The notes under the pieces: model-generated | The model's database searches: none | What the model saw: the letters and a program-made list of their open reading frames with translations, nothing else | What the model was told of the DNA's origin: nothing | Program-made: the position numbers and the translations under genes | Part shown: one piece after another, positions 43,031 to 51,663 of the stretch | How positions within the stretch are numbered: the first letter of the stretch is position 1 | How the letters are laid out: each line of letters starts with the position of its first letter | Assembly: GCF_004310285.1 (NCBI RefSeq) | Contig: NZ_SISF01000034.1 | Location: forward strand, 139,890-203,889 | Direction of reading: 5' to 3' | Length of the DNA stretch: 64,000 nt | Source: Agrobacterium cavarae | GTDB taxonomy: Bacteria; Pseudomonadota; Alphaproteobacteria; Rhizobiales; Rhizobiaceae

Positions 43031-43052
43031 GTTCATAACAAAGGAGACGACC

Positions 43053-43241
43053 ATGGAAAATTATGCAGAACTTCGGGAGCAGATCGCGCAGGATCTCGAT
43101 ACGCTCAGCCGCACCGAAAGCCCGAAATCCATTTTTGAAATTGCCGATGATTATCTGCTGGGAAATCCGTCGCTGAAACGCGAACTGGTCGAGGATATCA
43201 TCAAGGAAGAAGCGGATAAAAGAAACATCCCAATCCATTGA
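43053..43241 (+). CDS. Small acidic protein of unknown function
   Basis: A 62-residue product (MENYAELREQIAQDLDTLSR, then KSIFEIADDYLLGNPSLKRE and ending NIPIH; total length 62). It is rich in Glu and Asp and looks helical, with no signal or membrane segment. A strong AAAGGAGA ribosome site six bases upstream and a bidirectional terminator 60 bases downstream support it as a real gene despite its size. I do not recognise a family. It sits between repeat copy 2 and tRNA-Leu. Confidence 0.65.
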   Translation: MENYAELREQIAQDLDTLSRTESPKSIFEIADDYLLGNPSLKRELVEDIIKEEADKRNIPIH

Positions 43242-43300
43242 ACGGATCGCCGATCGTTCACACGGAGCTTCAGGGAATTCGCTTAGATAATTGAAGACAA

Positions 43301-43330
43301 AGAAAAACCCGCCGAAGCGGGTTTTTCTTT
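43301..43330. terminator. Bidirectional intrinsic terminator between the small gene and tRNA-Leu
   Basis: AGAAAAACCCGC (43301-43312), CGAA loop, GCGGGTTTTTCT (43317-43328). T-rich tails on both strands allow termination of the small gene (plus) and of tRNA-Leu (minus). Confidence 0.88.
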
Positions 43331-43415
43331 TGGTGCGGTCGAGAAGACTCGAACTTCCACGGGTTGCCCCACAGCGACCTCAACGCTGCGCGTCTACCAA
43401 TTCCGCCACGACCGC
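43331..43415 (-). tRNA. tRNA-Leu (anticodon GAG, reads CUC/CUU)
   Basis: Read on the minus strand, the 85-base sequence has the acceptor pair GCGGTCG/CGACCGC with discriminator A and an encoded CCA. The D arm follows, then an anticodon loop TTGAGGT (anticodon GAG), a long variable arm GTGGGGCAACCCGTG-like as in class II tRNAs, and the TTCGAGT T loop. The class II arm and anticodon identify leucine. It is followed by the terminator at 43301. Confidence 0.97.
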
Positions 43416-43603
43416 ATCGTGGTAGGGTCGACTTGCGCCGACGGGGGTGCATGTAGCAAAAGGATTTTGGGTGCACAAGAGCGCCGTGACAGTTTTTTGA
43501 AATTAAAAACAGGCCTTTGCCTTCCTATATGGAAGAAGCCCGCAAACGCTGGGCTTGCAGCCTCTATTTCATTCTGCCAGAAGGCTGTGGAAAGGACATT
43601 TTC

Positions 43604-44338
43604 ATGCTCACACGCACCGATCTCACCTCCACGATGTACCCGAGCGCCGGTTCTCCTGCGGTACGCTGGCGAATCTCTGACGGGCTGGTGCCCTACGAGC
43701 AGGCGATCGAGGAGATGGAGCGTGAGGTCTCAGCCATCGCTGCGGGCGAAGCGGACGAGCTTGTATGGCTCCTGGAGCATCCGCCGCTTTACACGGCGGG
43801 CACGAGTGCAGATTCGTCGGACCTGATCGAGCCGGACCGCTTTCCCGTCTTCGCAACCGGACGGGGCGGGGAGTACACCTATCATGGCCCAGGCCAGCGG
43901 GTGGTCTATGTGATGCTCGATCTCAAGCGCAGACGCCAGGATGTGCGCGCCTATGTGGCTGCACTGGAGGAGGTCATCATCCGCACGCTCGACAAGATGA
44001 ACGTCAAGGGAGAGCGGCGTGAAGATCGGGTCGGTGTTTGGGTTCGCCGGCCGGAAAAGCCGCTTCTGCCGGATGGCTCCATGTCCGAGGACAAGATTGC
44101 GGCGCTCGGGATTCGCCTGCGCAAGTGGGTGAGCTTTCATGGCCTGTCGATCAATGTCGATCCCGACCTGACCCACTTCGGCGGCATCGTTCCCTGCGGC
44201 ATCACCCAATACGGCGTCACCAGCCTCGTCGATCTCGGCCTGCTGGTGATGATCAACGATGTCGATGTCTTCCTACGGGAGGCCTTCGAGGAGGTCTTTG
44301 GCGATACCGCGAACGAGGGCGCAGGGGCGGCGTCCTAA
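43604..44338 (+). CDS. lipB: Lipoyl(octanoyl) transferase
   Basis: LipB moves octanoate from acyl carrier protein to the E2 lipoyl domains of pyruvate and 2-oxoglutarate dehydrogenase. The 244-residue product has the active-site motif RGGEYTYHGPGQ, the Lys in SEDKIAALGIRLRKW and the Cys in GGIVPCGITQYG. The ATG at 43604 with AAAGGA eight bases upstream is chosen; the frame is open to 43517. It stands alone next to tRNA-Leu and opposite a GGDEF-EAL gene; lipA is not in the window. Confidence 0.95.
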   Translation: MLTRTDLTSTMYPSAGSPAVRWRISDGLVPYEQAIEEMEREVSAIAAGEADELVWLLEHPPLYTAGTSADSSDLIEPDRFPVFATGRGGEYTYHGPGQRVVYVMLDLKRRRQDVRAYVAALEEVIIRTLDKMNVKGERREDRVGVWVRRPEKPLLPDGSMSEDKIAALGIRLRKWVSFHGLSINVDPDLTHFGGIVPCGITQYGVTSLVDLGLLVMINDVDVFLREAFEEVFGDTANEGAGAAS

Positions 44339-44424
44339 TTCGGTTTTGCTACACCCATTCTGTTTCCGAGAACCAACTTCTTATCATGTCGGATAACAGA
44401 CAATCGTCTAGCCTTCGCCGGGTT

Positions 44425-46542
44425 TCAGCTGTCTGTGCCTGTCTTTCCAATAGTTACGTCAGATAGGCCGAAAGGGTCATGAATGGCCGTTCTTGGCAAA
44501 GGGAGGGGTCGCTCGATGATGCGCAAGCGGCCCGTCGCAAGGATCTGGTCAAGTGACGCCGGCCGGCCGAGAAGGTAGCCCTGTGCTTCCCCGCATCCTT
44601 CTGATTCCAAAAGCGAAAGCTGTTCCCTTGTTTCCACCCCTTCCGCCAAAACCGGGATTTTAAGGCCCTTGCCGAGAGCCAATACGGTGCGGATGATGGT
44701 CAGTGCTTCCTGACTGCTGTGGCTTTCGTCGATAAAGGAGCGGTCGAGCTTGATCTTGCTGAAAGGGAAAGACCGCAGCGTATCTATCGAAGAATAGCCA
44801 ATGCCGAAGTCGTCCAGCGCAATGGAGACTCCATAGGATTTGATTTGGCGAAGCATGTGAAAGGCACGCTCGCGATCCTTCAGGATGGCGGTCTCGGTAA
44901 GTTCGAGCTCCAGTCGATGCGGGGGAAGACCCGTTTCGAGAAGGATGCTCATGACGAGCTTGGGCAGATCGCCCGCTGCAAACTGAACGGCAGAGAGGTT
45001 GACGGCAACCTTGCAGGCTGGCTCCCAGGAGGCAGCAGCTGCGCATGCGGTGCGCAGCACCCACTCGCCAAGTTGCAAAATGAGCCCGTTTTCCTCCGCC
45101 AGCGGAATAAAATCTGAGGGCGGGATGAAACCGCGTTCCGGATGGTGCCACCGCAGCAGCGCTTCGTAGCCCGTGATCTCGCCAGTCGAAACGGAGGTCT
45201 GTACCTGGTAGTGGATCGAGAGTTCATCGCGGGAGAGTGCTTTGCGCAAATCAGCCGCCATGCAACGCCTTGCTTTGACGGCCTTGTCCATGCCCGCCTC
45301 ATAGAAGCAGACACGCTTTTCGGTGAGTTGCGACTTTGCCCGATACATGGCGAGGTCCGCATTACTGACAAGCGTTTCCTTGTTAGTTGCGTCGTCGGGG
45401 TAGAGGGCGACACCGAAGCTTGCGCCAGCGACAATTTGGGCTTCGTCGATATTGATCGGAGTGAACATCACCGTTTCGAGACGTTTCAGAAACCGGTTTA
45501 TGCCGACCATTTCATCGTCCTGAATACGGAATAGAGCGGCGAACTCGTCTCCGCCAACACGGGCAACGAACTCGCCCTTGTCTTCCCGAACCAAATGCTT
45601 GAGCCGCAGACCAAGGTCGGTCAAGACGTCGTCGCCGACATGGTGGCCACGGGTGTCGTTGATCTCCTTGAACCGGTTGAGATCGATGCCGATCATCGCT
45701 AGCCGGATCTTTTGCGCATCGGCGAGCGCGAGTTCTTTCTCCAGCCTCTCGTTGAAGTTGGCGCGATTGGGAAGGCCGGTTAGCGCGTCGTATAACGCCA
45801 TTTGACGAAGATGCGCCATGGTCTCGGCGCGTGTGCCATTGTCGATGAGGTAGCTTACCAGACCGCAGGCAACGATGACGAAAGCCATGCCGGAAATGGC
45901 GATGGCCAGAGTCCAGAGAGAATCCGGATTGGAGAAGGATCCGTCGACATACATCGGTTCGACCTTGAACGCCGTCATCCCTGTGAAGTGCAAGACGGCG
46001 ATTGCAAGCGTTAGGACCACGGCCATGACGTTGCTGCCTTTACGCATGCCAAAATGCAGCGCAGCCGATGAAAGACCCACGGAAAAAACGATCGAAGCGA
46101 TAAGGTAAGTCCTGTCCCAGGATACGATCCCTTGAACGCGGTAGGCCATCATACCGGTATAGTGCATTGTGGAAATGGCGAGACCGACGATTGCGCCGCC
46201 CGAGGCGGGCATGATGGGATGACGGTTGCTGACTGCCACGGCAAAACCGATCGCATTGCCGAACAGGACGACCAGAAGCGAAACAACCGTCAACGACAAA
46301 TCGAAGCCGATGGGCACGCCTGCGTCATAGCCAAGCATGGCGACGAAATGTGTGCACCAGATCGCCACGCCTGCAGAAAGCGCAGTCATGGCCTGCCAGC
46401 CGATGCGCTGCTTCCCGGTCGCGGTCGTCGTTTTACTGAAAAGCCGGGATGTCACCCACGAACCGGTGCCGCAGAGTAGCACTGCCACAAGCACGAGCCA
46501 GATGTTGTGTTCGTAGACGATGCATCCCAGCACAGTCATCAT
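44425..46542 (-). CDS. MHYT-GGDEF-EAL membrane protein for cyclic di-GMP turnover
   Basis: The 705-residue protein has an N-terminal MHYT sensor of seven membrane segments (about 10-220). It contains the HFV, MHYTGM and LHFTGM motifs that can bind metal and sense gases such as O2 or NO. Next come a GGDEF domain (about 255-425, motif VGGDEF intact, RxxD I-site candidates upstream) and an EAL domain (about 440-690, YEALLRW and DDFGIGYSS with ALAEGVE). Both catalytic motifs look intact, so either activity is possible. It should connect an envelope signal with motile or attached life styles. It is single and convergent with lipB. Confidence 0.92.
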   Translation of the reverse strand: MMTVLGCIVYEHNIWLVLVAVLLCGTGSWVTSRLFSKTTTATGKQRIGWQAMTALSAGVAIWCTHFVAMLGYDAGVPIGFDLSLTVVSLLVVLFGNAIGFAVAVSNRHPIMPASGGAIVGLAISTMHYTGMMAYRVQGIVSWDRTYLIASIVFSVGLSSAALHFGMRKGSNVMAVVLTLAIAVLHFTGMTAFKVEPMYVDGSFSNPDSLWTLAIAISGMAFVIVACGLVSYLIDNGTRAETMAHLRQMALYDALTGLPNRANFNERLEKELALADAQKIRLAMIGIDLNRFKEINDTRGHHVGDDVLTDLGLRLKHLVREDKGEFVARVGGDEFAALFRIQDDEMVGINRFLKRLETVMFTPINIDEAQIVAGASFGVALYPDDATNKETLVSNADLAMYRAKSQLTEKRVCFYEAGMDKAVKARRCMAADLRKALSRDELSIHYQVQTSVSTGEITGYEALLRWHHPERGFIPPSDFIPLAEENGLILQLGEWVLRTACAAAASWEPACKVAVNLSAVQFAAGDLPKLVMSILLETGLPPHRLELELTETAILKDRERAFHMLRQIKSYGVSIALDDFGIGYSSIDTLRSFPFSKIKLDRSFIDESHSSQEALTIIRTVLALGKGLKIPVLAEGVETREQLSLLESEGCGEAQGYLLGRPASLDQILATGRLRIIERPLPLPRTAIHDPFGLSDVTIGKTGTDS

Positions 46543-46778
46543 TACAGTCGCCCCTTTTAGGAAGGCACCGCATTAGAGCAAACGCAGCAGCCGTTTACTG
46601 CGTTCGCAGGCCGGGTGGATGGCAATGTGATGGTTTACTACACAACGAGTTAATAATTTATATGGGCTACAACAAAATTCTACAACATTCACAATGGCTT
46701 AGATCAATCCTAGGTAGGTTTTGGGGGTCGTCTGACGCATCTTTTGATAGAATGAGATGCGCCAAAGGCCGTGCGACG

Positions 46779-47402
46779 TCAGGCTGTCTGCATTTTCTTT
46801 ATGATGGAATCGTCGATCTCCTGAGCGCGCAGGAAAGCCGGGCGCTGACCGAGGCGACCGAGATAATCGGCAAAGGCTTGGCGCTTCTCGATCGAACCGA
46901 ATTGCAGACCCCATCCAATATGCGAGCCCACATAGACGTCGGCGGCGGTGAAGCTGTCGCCAGCAATAAAAGCGTTCTGCGTCACGGCGTATTCGAGGGT
47001 GTCCATCAGGTCTTCAAAGCGTCCGCATCCGGCCATGCGATACTTGTCTTCCGGAATCACCAGACCCATTGCGCGGTTGCTGACGCCCATTTCCAGGGGG
47101 CCGGCCGCAAAGAAGAGCCAGCGATAGTAAAGGCCACGATGGTTGGTGGGAGGGGCAAGACCCCTCTCTGGGAAGGCGTCGGCCAGATAGGCGCAGATGG
47201 CTGCGCATTCCGTCACGACGACGTCGCCGTGTTTGATCGCGGGCACCTTGCCCATGGGATTGATCGCCTTGTACTCGCCAGCCTTCATGTCGCTGTCGAA
47301 GCCGATGATTCTGGTGTCGTAAGATCCGCCCACTTCCTCCAGCATCCAGCGGATGATGCGTCCGCGTGACATGGGATGGGTGTAGAATGTCAGATCGCTC
47401 AT
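46779..47402 (-). CDS. Glutathione S-transferase family protein
   Basis: A 207-residue GST. The thioredoxin-like N-terminal domain has TFYTHPMSRGRIIRWMLEEVG, where Ser takes the active-site position, then NPMGKVPAI (cis-Pro) and VTECAAICAYL (Glu-Ser-like glutathione contact as TEC). A helical C-terminal domain follows with FTAADVYVGSHIGWGL. Substrate unknown. The ATG at 47402 is chosen because GGGAGAGAG lies upstream; the long open frame to 47594 passes the icd terminator. It lies downstream of icd with a terminator between them. Confidence 0.9.
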   Translation of the reverse strand: MSDLTFYTHPMSRGRIIRWMLEEVGGSYDTRIIGFDSDMKAGEYKAINPMGKVPAIKHGDVVVTECAAICAYLADAFPERGLAPPTNHRGLYYRWLFFAAGPLEMGVSNRAMGLVIPEDKYRMAGCGRFEDLMDTLEYAVTQNAFIAGDSFTAADVYVGSHIGWGLQFGSIEKRQAFADYLGRLGQRPAFLRAQEIDDSIIKKMQTA

Positions 47403-47469
47403 GTCTCTCTCCCTTGTTGAGCAGAGTTTGCTCCGGCAGCATGACCTAATCAAGACATCGATTGGGGGC

Positions 47470-47500
47470 AAAAGAAAACCCGGCGCGAAGGCCGGGTTTT
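47470..47500 (-). terminator. Intrinsic terminator after icd
   Basis: On the minus strand AAAACCCGGC pairs with GCCGGGTTTT around a six-base loop, and TTTTCTTTTG-like sequence follows. Confidence 0.85.
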
Positions 47501-47527
47501 CGAAGGTCTCTAAAGGGTAGATGCCGA

Positions 47528-48742
47528 TCAGGCAGCCATGGCCTTCTTGAGGTTTTCGTCGATCTTGTCGAGGAAGGCGGTGGTGGAGAGCCAAGGCTGA
47601 TCCGGACCGATGAGGAGCGCGAGGTCCTTGGTCATGTAGCCGGCTTCGACGGTGTCGACGCAGACGGTTTCCAGCGTCGTGGCGAACTTTGCCAGTTCAG
47701 CATTGTCGTCCAGCTTGGCGCGGTGGGCGAGGCCACGGGTCCAAGCGAAGATCGATGCGATGGAGTTGGTCGAGGTTTCCTGACCCTTCTGGTGCTGGCG
47801 GTAGTGGCGCGTCACTGTGCCGTGCGCCGCTTCTGCTTCGACCGTGCGGCCATCCGGAGACAGGAGAACCGAGGTCATCAGGCCGAGCGAGCCGAAACCC
47901 TGTGCCACGGTATCCGACTGAACGTCGCCGTCGTAGTTCTTGCAGGCCCAGATGTAGCCGCCGGACCACTTCAGCGCAGATGCGACCATGTCGTCGATCA
48001 GGCGGTGCTCATAGGTGATGCCTGCTTCGTCGAACTGCGCCTTGAATTCGCTCTGGTAGACTTCTTCGAAGATGTCCTTGAAGCGACCGTCATAGGCCTT
48101 CAGGATGGTGTTCTTCGTGGACAGGTAAACCGGCCACTTGCGCATCAGGCCGTAGTTCATCGATGCACGGGCGAATTCGCGGATGGAATCGTCGAGGTTG
48201 TACATCGCAAGAGCCACGCCGGCGCTCGGAGCGTCAAACACATCCTTCTCGATGACCTGGCCATCTTCGCCGACGAACTTGATCGTCAGCTTGCCCTTGC
48301 CGGGGAACTTGAAGTCGGTTGCCTTGTACTGGTCGCCGAAAGCGTGACGGCCAACAACGATCGGCTGGGTCCAGCCTGGAACCAGGCGCGGAACGTTCTT
48401 GCAGATGATCGGCTCGCGGAAGATGACGCCGCCCAGAATGTTGCGGATCGTGCCGTTCGGGCTCTTCCACATCTGCTTGAGGTTGAATTCTTCCACGCGG
48501 GCTTCGTCCGGTGTGATGGTCGCGCACTTGATGCCGACGCCATGCTTCTTGATGGCGTGTGCCGCATCAACGGTTACCTGGTCGTTGGTAGCGTCGCGGT
48601 TTTCAACGGAAAGGTCGTAATATTCGATATCGAGATCGAGGTATGGCAGGATCAGCTTGTCCTTGATGAGCTGCCAGATGATACGGGTCATTTCGTCGCC
48701 GTCGAGATCGACGACCGGATTGGCTACCTTGATCTTTGTCAT
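47528..48742 (-). CDS. icd: Isocitrate dehydrogenase, NADP-dependent
   Basis: Icd converts isocitrate to 2-oxoglutarate in the TCA cycle and is a main source of NADPH. The 404-residue product belongs to the eukaryote-like homodimeric class: start MTKIKVANPVVDLDGDEMTR, substrate blocks KSPNGTIRNILGG, YLSTKNTILKAYDGRFKDIF, and NADP segment EAAHGTVTRHYRQHQKGQET. The ATG at 48742 with GAGGAA upstream is chosen over an open frame to 48895. It is divergent from a secreted protein gene. Together with gltA at the window end it covers two TCA steps. Confidence 0.97.
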   Translation of the reverse strand: MTKIKVANPVVDLDGDEMTRIIWQLIKDKLILPYLDLDIEYYDLSVENRDATNDQVTVDAAHAIKKHGVGIKCATITPDEARVEEFNLKQMWKSPNGTIRNILGGVIFREPIICKNVPRLVPGWTQPIVVGRHAFGDQYKATDFKFPGKGKLTIKFVGEDGQVIEKDVFDAPSAGVALAMYNLDDSIREFARASMNYGLMRKWPVYLSTKNTILKAYDGRFKDIFEEVYQSEFKAQFDEAGITYEHRLIDDMVASALKWSGGYIWACKNYDGDVQSDTVAQGFGSLGLMTSVLLSPDGRTVEAEAAHGTVTRHYRQHQKGQETSTNSIASIFAWTRGLAHRAKLDDNAELAKFATTLETVCVDTVEAGYMTKDLALLIGPDQPWLSTTAFLDKIDENLKKAMAA

Positions 48743-48956
48743 GAATTCCTCACCTTCGAGAACGGTTGCGCCCAATCGAGCGCCATAAGGGTCAATATCC
48801 CGTGGCGCTATAGCATTGCGAGCGGCAGAGGCAAAGCCATCGGTCAGCTTTTTTGGCCTTTCTAAAAGCCTTGTTACCGGATTGCCAAAACACATTCGCG
48901 GATTAGATTCAGGCGAATCGCTTACGTTGGGTAAGCTGAAGTTTCAGGACGTCATC

Positions 48957-49487
48957 ATGCAGAAAGTTCTGCTCGCCATTGCCGCATTATTCGTTTCCTC
49001 CAGCGCCTTTGCCGCCGATCCCACCGAGCCGGTGAAGAAGGTCATGGATATTACGGTGAAGAACTGGTCCGGCGAGGCCGATGACTGGAAGTATATTTTC
49101 GACGAAGATCTGCTGACGACGCTGTTCAGCAAGGCGTTCATCGCCCAATATCGCGAAGCCTCGAAGAAGCCCGCCTATGAGGCAGCGGCAGGCGAGAAGG
49201 GCGACCCCTTCGGTTATGACGTGGTCACCAATTCGCAGGATGGCTGCCCGCTGCAGGACGTTAACATCTCGGCAGCGCCGCCCAAGGACGGCGTGAGCGA
49301 TGTCACCGTCAAGTTCAAGCTCTGGGCCTGCATGGATGAGGCCGAAATGAAGGCGACCGTCGATCAGGTCAATTTCGATGTGATCGAAGAAGACGGCAAG
49401 CCGGTCATCAATGACATTCATCGTGTTGGCGATGAGGGCCGCGATTCCGTGCAGCAAGAGATGGCAAACATCATCAAGGGCGAATAA
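48957..49487 (+). CDS. Secreted protein, possibly DUF3828-like
   Basis: The 176-residue precursor has a signal peptide (MQKVLLAIAALFVSSSAFAA). The mature part shows KNWSGEADDWKYIFDEDLLTTLFSKAFIAQYREA (in part), VVTNSQDGCPLQDVNI and a late VNFDVIEEDGKPVINDIHRV, a pattern that recalls DUF3828 periplasmic proteins with a cone-shaped fold. Two cysteines (about 98 and 123) may pair. The assignment is low confidence and function unknown. The ATG at 48957 is chosen because it begins the signal. It is divergent from icd and 77 bases before the RNA methyltransferase gene. Confidence 0.68.
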   Translation: MQKVLLAIAALFVSSSAFAADPTEPVKKVMDITVKNWSGEADDWKYIFDEDLLTTLFSKAFIAQYREASKKPAYEAAAGEKGDPFGYDVVTNSQDGCPLQDVNISAAPPKDGVSDVTVKFKLWACMDEAEMKATVDQVNFDVIEEDGKPVINDIHRVGDEGRDSVQQEMANIIKGE

Positions 49488-49564
49488 GCCGCGCGTAACA
49501 CACGCCTTGCCTTTGATTTGCGCGGAAAACTGTGCCAGTGAAGCCTAAAAATTGGAAGGCGACT

Positions 49565-50398
49565 ATGGCAGGTACAAACAGCGATCTCGAACTCATTGCC
49601 GAAGGCCCGGCGATCATTCTGGTCGAGCCTCAGCTTGGCGAAAATATCGGCATGGTGGCACGCGCCATGGCGAATTTCGGGCTGGCCGAGCTGCGTCTGG
49701 TCAATCCGCGCGATGGCTGGCCGAGCGAGAAAGCACGCGCGGCCGCCTCGAAGGCCGATCATGTGATCGATGCCACCAAGGTCTACGAAACGCTGGAGGA
49801 TGCGGTTCGCGATCTGAACTTCGTCTATGCGACGACGGCACGCGAGCGTTACGGCTTCAAGCCGGTGCGCGCGCCTGTCACTGCGACCGAAACCCTGCGC
49901 GCCAAGTTCAAGGCAGGCGAAAGGACCGGCATCATGTTCGGTCGCGAGCGCTGGGGCCTGACGAACGAGGAAGTGGCGCTGGCCGACGAGATCGTGACGT
50001 TCCCCGTCAACCCGGCCTTCGCATCGCTCAACATCGCACAGGCTGTGCTGTTGATGTCTTATGAGTGGATGAAATCCGGCATGGAGGACCTTGCCGAGAC
50101 TGCGTTCCAGTCGGTGCAGCAACGGCCTTCCACCAAGGAACAGGTTTTCGGCCTGTTCGACCAGATCGAAGAGGCGCTGGATGCGCGCGGATATTTCCAC
50201 CCGGCTGAAAAAAAGCCCAAAATGGTCGACAATCTGCGCGCTGTTCTGTCACGACGGGGATTTACGGAGCAGGAGATCAGCGTGTTTCGCGGCGTGATCA
50301 AGTCGCTGGACGCGTTTCCGCGCCGCTGGCCGAAACGGACAGAGAAAAGCGCCGAAGGCGAGGGGACACCGACGAATGGCTCTGGCGACAACGACTGA
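49565..50398 (+). CDS. SPOUT-type tRNA/rRNA methyltransferase, TrmJ/LasT-like
   Basis: The 277-residue protein has the TrmH/SpoU knotted fold signatures VEPQLGENIGMVARAMANFG near residue 20, RLVNPRDGWP, TGIMFGRERWGLTNEEV near 130, and the knot motif FASLNIAQAVLLMSYE near 158. This resembles TrmJ, which makes 2'-O-methyl at position 32 of tRNA, but a rRNA target is possible. GGAAGG lies five bases before the ATG at 49565; a GTG at 49532 is an alternative. Its last 23 bases overlap murI, suggesting coupling. Confidence 0.88.
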   Translation: MAGTNSDLELIAEGPAIILVEPQLGENIGMVARAMANFGLAELRLVNPRDGWPSEKARAAASKADHVIDATKVYETLEDAVRDLNFVYATTARERYGFKPVRAPVTATETLRAKFKAGERTGIMFGRERWGLTNEEVALADEIVTFPVNPAFASLNIAQAVLLMSYEWMKSGMEDLAETAFQSVQQRPSTKEQVFGLFDQIEEALDARGYFHPAEKKPKMVDNLRAVLSRRGFTEQEISVFRGVIKSLDAFPRRWPKRTEKSAEGEGTPTNGSGDND

Positions 50399-51197
50399 TC
50401 TTCCCGTCTCAAAGCCGGTTCTCGTCTTCGATTCCGGCATCGGCGGGTTGACGGTCTTGCGCGAGGCGCGGGTTTTGATGCCCGAGCGTGGCTTCATCTA
50501 TGTCGCAGACGATGCGGGTTTCCCTTATGGCGGATGGGAAGAGGATGGGTTGCGCCAGCGCATACTGTCGCTGTTTGCCCAATTGCTCGACACCTATCAG
50601 CCGGAAATCTGCATCATTGCCTGCAATACGGCTTTCACGCTTGCCGGTGCAGACCTGCGGGCCGCCTTTCCCGACATGACCTTCGTCGGAACGGTGCCCG
50701 CCATCAAGCCCGCGGCAGAACGCACCCGTTCCGGCCTCGTGTCTGTGCTGGCGACGCCTGGCACGGTGAAGCGCGCCTATACGCGTGACCTCATCCAGTC
50801 TTTCGCCTCGCAGTGTCACGTGCGCCTGGTCGGTTCGGAAAATCTGGCACGCATGGCGGAAAGCTGGATCAGAGGAGAGAGCGTCTCGGATGATGCCGTG
50901 CTGGCCGAAATTTCGCCGTGCTTCAATGAGGATCAGGGCCGGCGCACCGACATCGTGGTGCTTGCCTGTACGCATTATCCGTTCATGGCGAATGTGTTCC
51001 GCAGGCTTGCCCCCTGGCCGGTAGACTGGCTGGATCCGGCAGAAGCGATTGCCCGGCAGGCACGCCGCAAGGTCGAGGTGCTACAGGGTGCCGAGCATCC
51101 TGAGGGCTTCGATTTCGCCATCTTCACCTCAGGTCAGCCGGATTTTACCACGAGAAGACTGATGCAGGGCTTTGGTTTGAAGATCGAGCAATACTGA
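50376..51197 (+). CDS. murI: Glutamate racemase
   Basis: MurI makes D-glutamate for peptidoglycan. The 273-residue protein shows VLVFDSGIGGLTVLREAR, DDAGFPYGGWEEDGL, and the two catalytic cysteines: IACNTAFTLAG near 85 and VLACTHYPFM near 192. The start overlaps the methyltransferase gene by 23 bases, more than the usual 1-4. A palindromic terminator follows at 51216-51248. The envelope role fits with dgkA, the Do protease and the dipeptide epimerase elsewhere in the window, but they are not linked. Confidence 0.95.
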   Translation: MALATTTDLPVSKPVLVFDSGIGGLTVLREARVLMPERGFIYVADDAGFPYGGWEEDGLRQRILSLFAQLLDTYQPEICIIACNTAFTLAGADLRAAFPDMTFVGTVPAIKPAAERTRSGLVSVLATPGTVKRAYTRDLIQSFASQCHVRLVGSENLARMAESWIRGESVSDDAVLAEISPCFNEDQGRRTDIVVLACTHYPFMANVFRRLAPWPVDWLDPAEAIARQARRKVEVLQGAEHPEGFDFAIFTSGQPDFTTRRLMQGFGLKIEQY

Positions 51198-51215
51198 GCG
51201 CCGAGCTCAGGAAGT

Positions 51216-51248
51216 AGGACGCGTCGATCAAAGACGATAACGCGTCCT
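51216..51248 (+). terminator. Palindrome after murI, overlapping repeat copy 3
   Basis: AGGACGCGT (51216-51224) pairs with ACGCGTCCT (51240-51248) around a 15-base loop; TTGTG follows, without a T run. The minus strand carries the shared motif AAGGACG, 8 bases, TCTTTGATC (51226-51249) of the two other repeat copies. Confidence 0.55.
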
Positions 51249-51296
51249 TTGTGCGCCCGGTTAAACGCACGGTGTTCTAAGTCCATTGTGACATTT

Positions 51297-51325
51297 TTGC
51301 ACTGATGAAAGCTCATTGATACAAT
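51297..51325 (+). promoter_or_regulatory. Putative sigma-70 promoter of the 34-codon gene
   Basis: TTGCAC (51297-51302), a 17-base spacer and TACAAT (51320-51325, five of six to consensus). A start near 51332 would give a 5' leader of about 70 bases. Confidence 0.45.
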
Positions 51326-51404
51326 TCGAGATTGAACCTCTTGCAGGCGAATCGAAGATGTGTCAAAAAAATCGGGCTCGCAACTCAAGAACAGGAGGCG
51401 TTAG

Positions 51405-51509
51405 ATGACTACATTTAAGCATTTTTGCCTCTCTGGTATGGTTATGTCCGTAGCTCCGCCGATGTCCGGAATGATGCTTCGCGCATACCGACGTGGAATC
51501 GCTATCTAA
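51405..51509 (+). CDS. 34-residue Met-rich small protein, or the core of a small RNA
   Basis: The frame MTTFKHFCLSGMVMSVAPPM and 14 further residues ending RRGIAI is short but well signed. An ideal AGGAGG lies about eight bases upstream, a promoter-like pair is at 51297-51325, and an intrinsic terminator follows eight bases after the stop. Six of 34 residues are Met; the middle (about 8-25) is hydrophobic and the end is basic (RAYRRG), as in short inner-membrane proteins. I do not recognise a family. It could also be only a small RNA. Confidence 0.5.
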   Translation: MTTFKHFCLSGMVMSVAPPMSGMMLRAYRRGIAI

Positions 51510-51516
51510 GCTTTTC

Positions 51517-51536
51517 CCTGCCTTTGCAGGCTTTTT
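51517..51536 (+). terminator. Intrinsic terminator after the 34-codon gene
   Basis: CCTGC (51517-51521), CTTT loop, GCAGG (51526-51530), followed by CTTTTTC. A short but typical stem with a T run. Confidence 0.7.
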
Positions 51537-51663
51537 CACTATACATCACGGTGTGTCGATAGTCTTTTGACCTCGCAGTCTGTTGCTGCGCAGAACGTTT
51601 CCGCACGCCTTTTTTCCTTCACAAGAGGACCTGGTTGCTATCTTGCGCCGGGACGGATGACCT

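Larger units (their letters stand above)
42516..43052. other. 537-base gap after alaS with terminators, a perfect -10 box and a repeat
   Basis: No convincing protein gene lies here. It contains the alaS terminator, TATAAT at 42637-42642, an unassigned terminator at 42901-42930, and repeat copy 2 at 42945-43010. A GTG-started 63-codon frame (42674-42865) has an odd composition and is not called. Confidence 0.5.

Noticed and set aside
42870..43238. 122-codon minus-strand frame over the small acidic gene
   Set aside because: It runs through repeat copy 2 and is antisense to a gene with a better ribosome site.
47462..48865. 467-codon plus-strand frame opposite icd
   Set aside because: Antisense shadow of icd with no domain.
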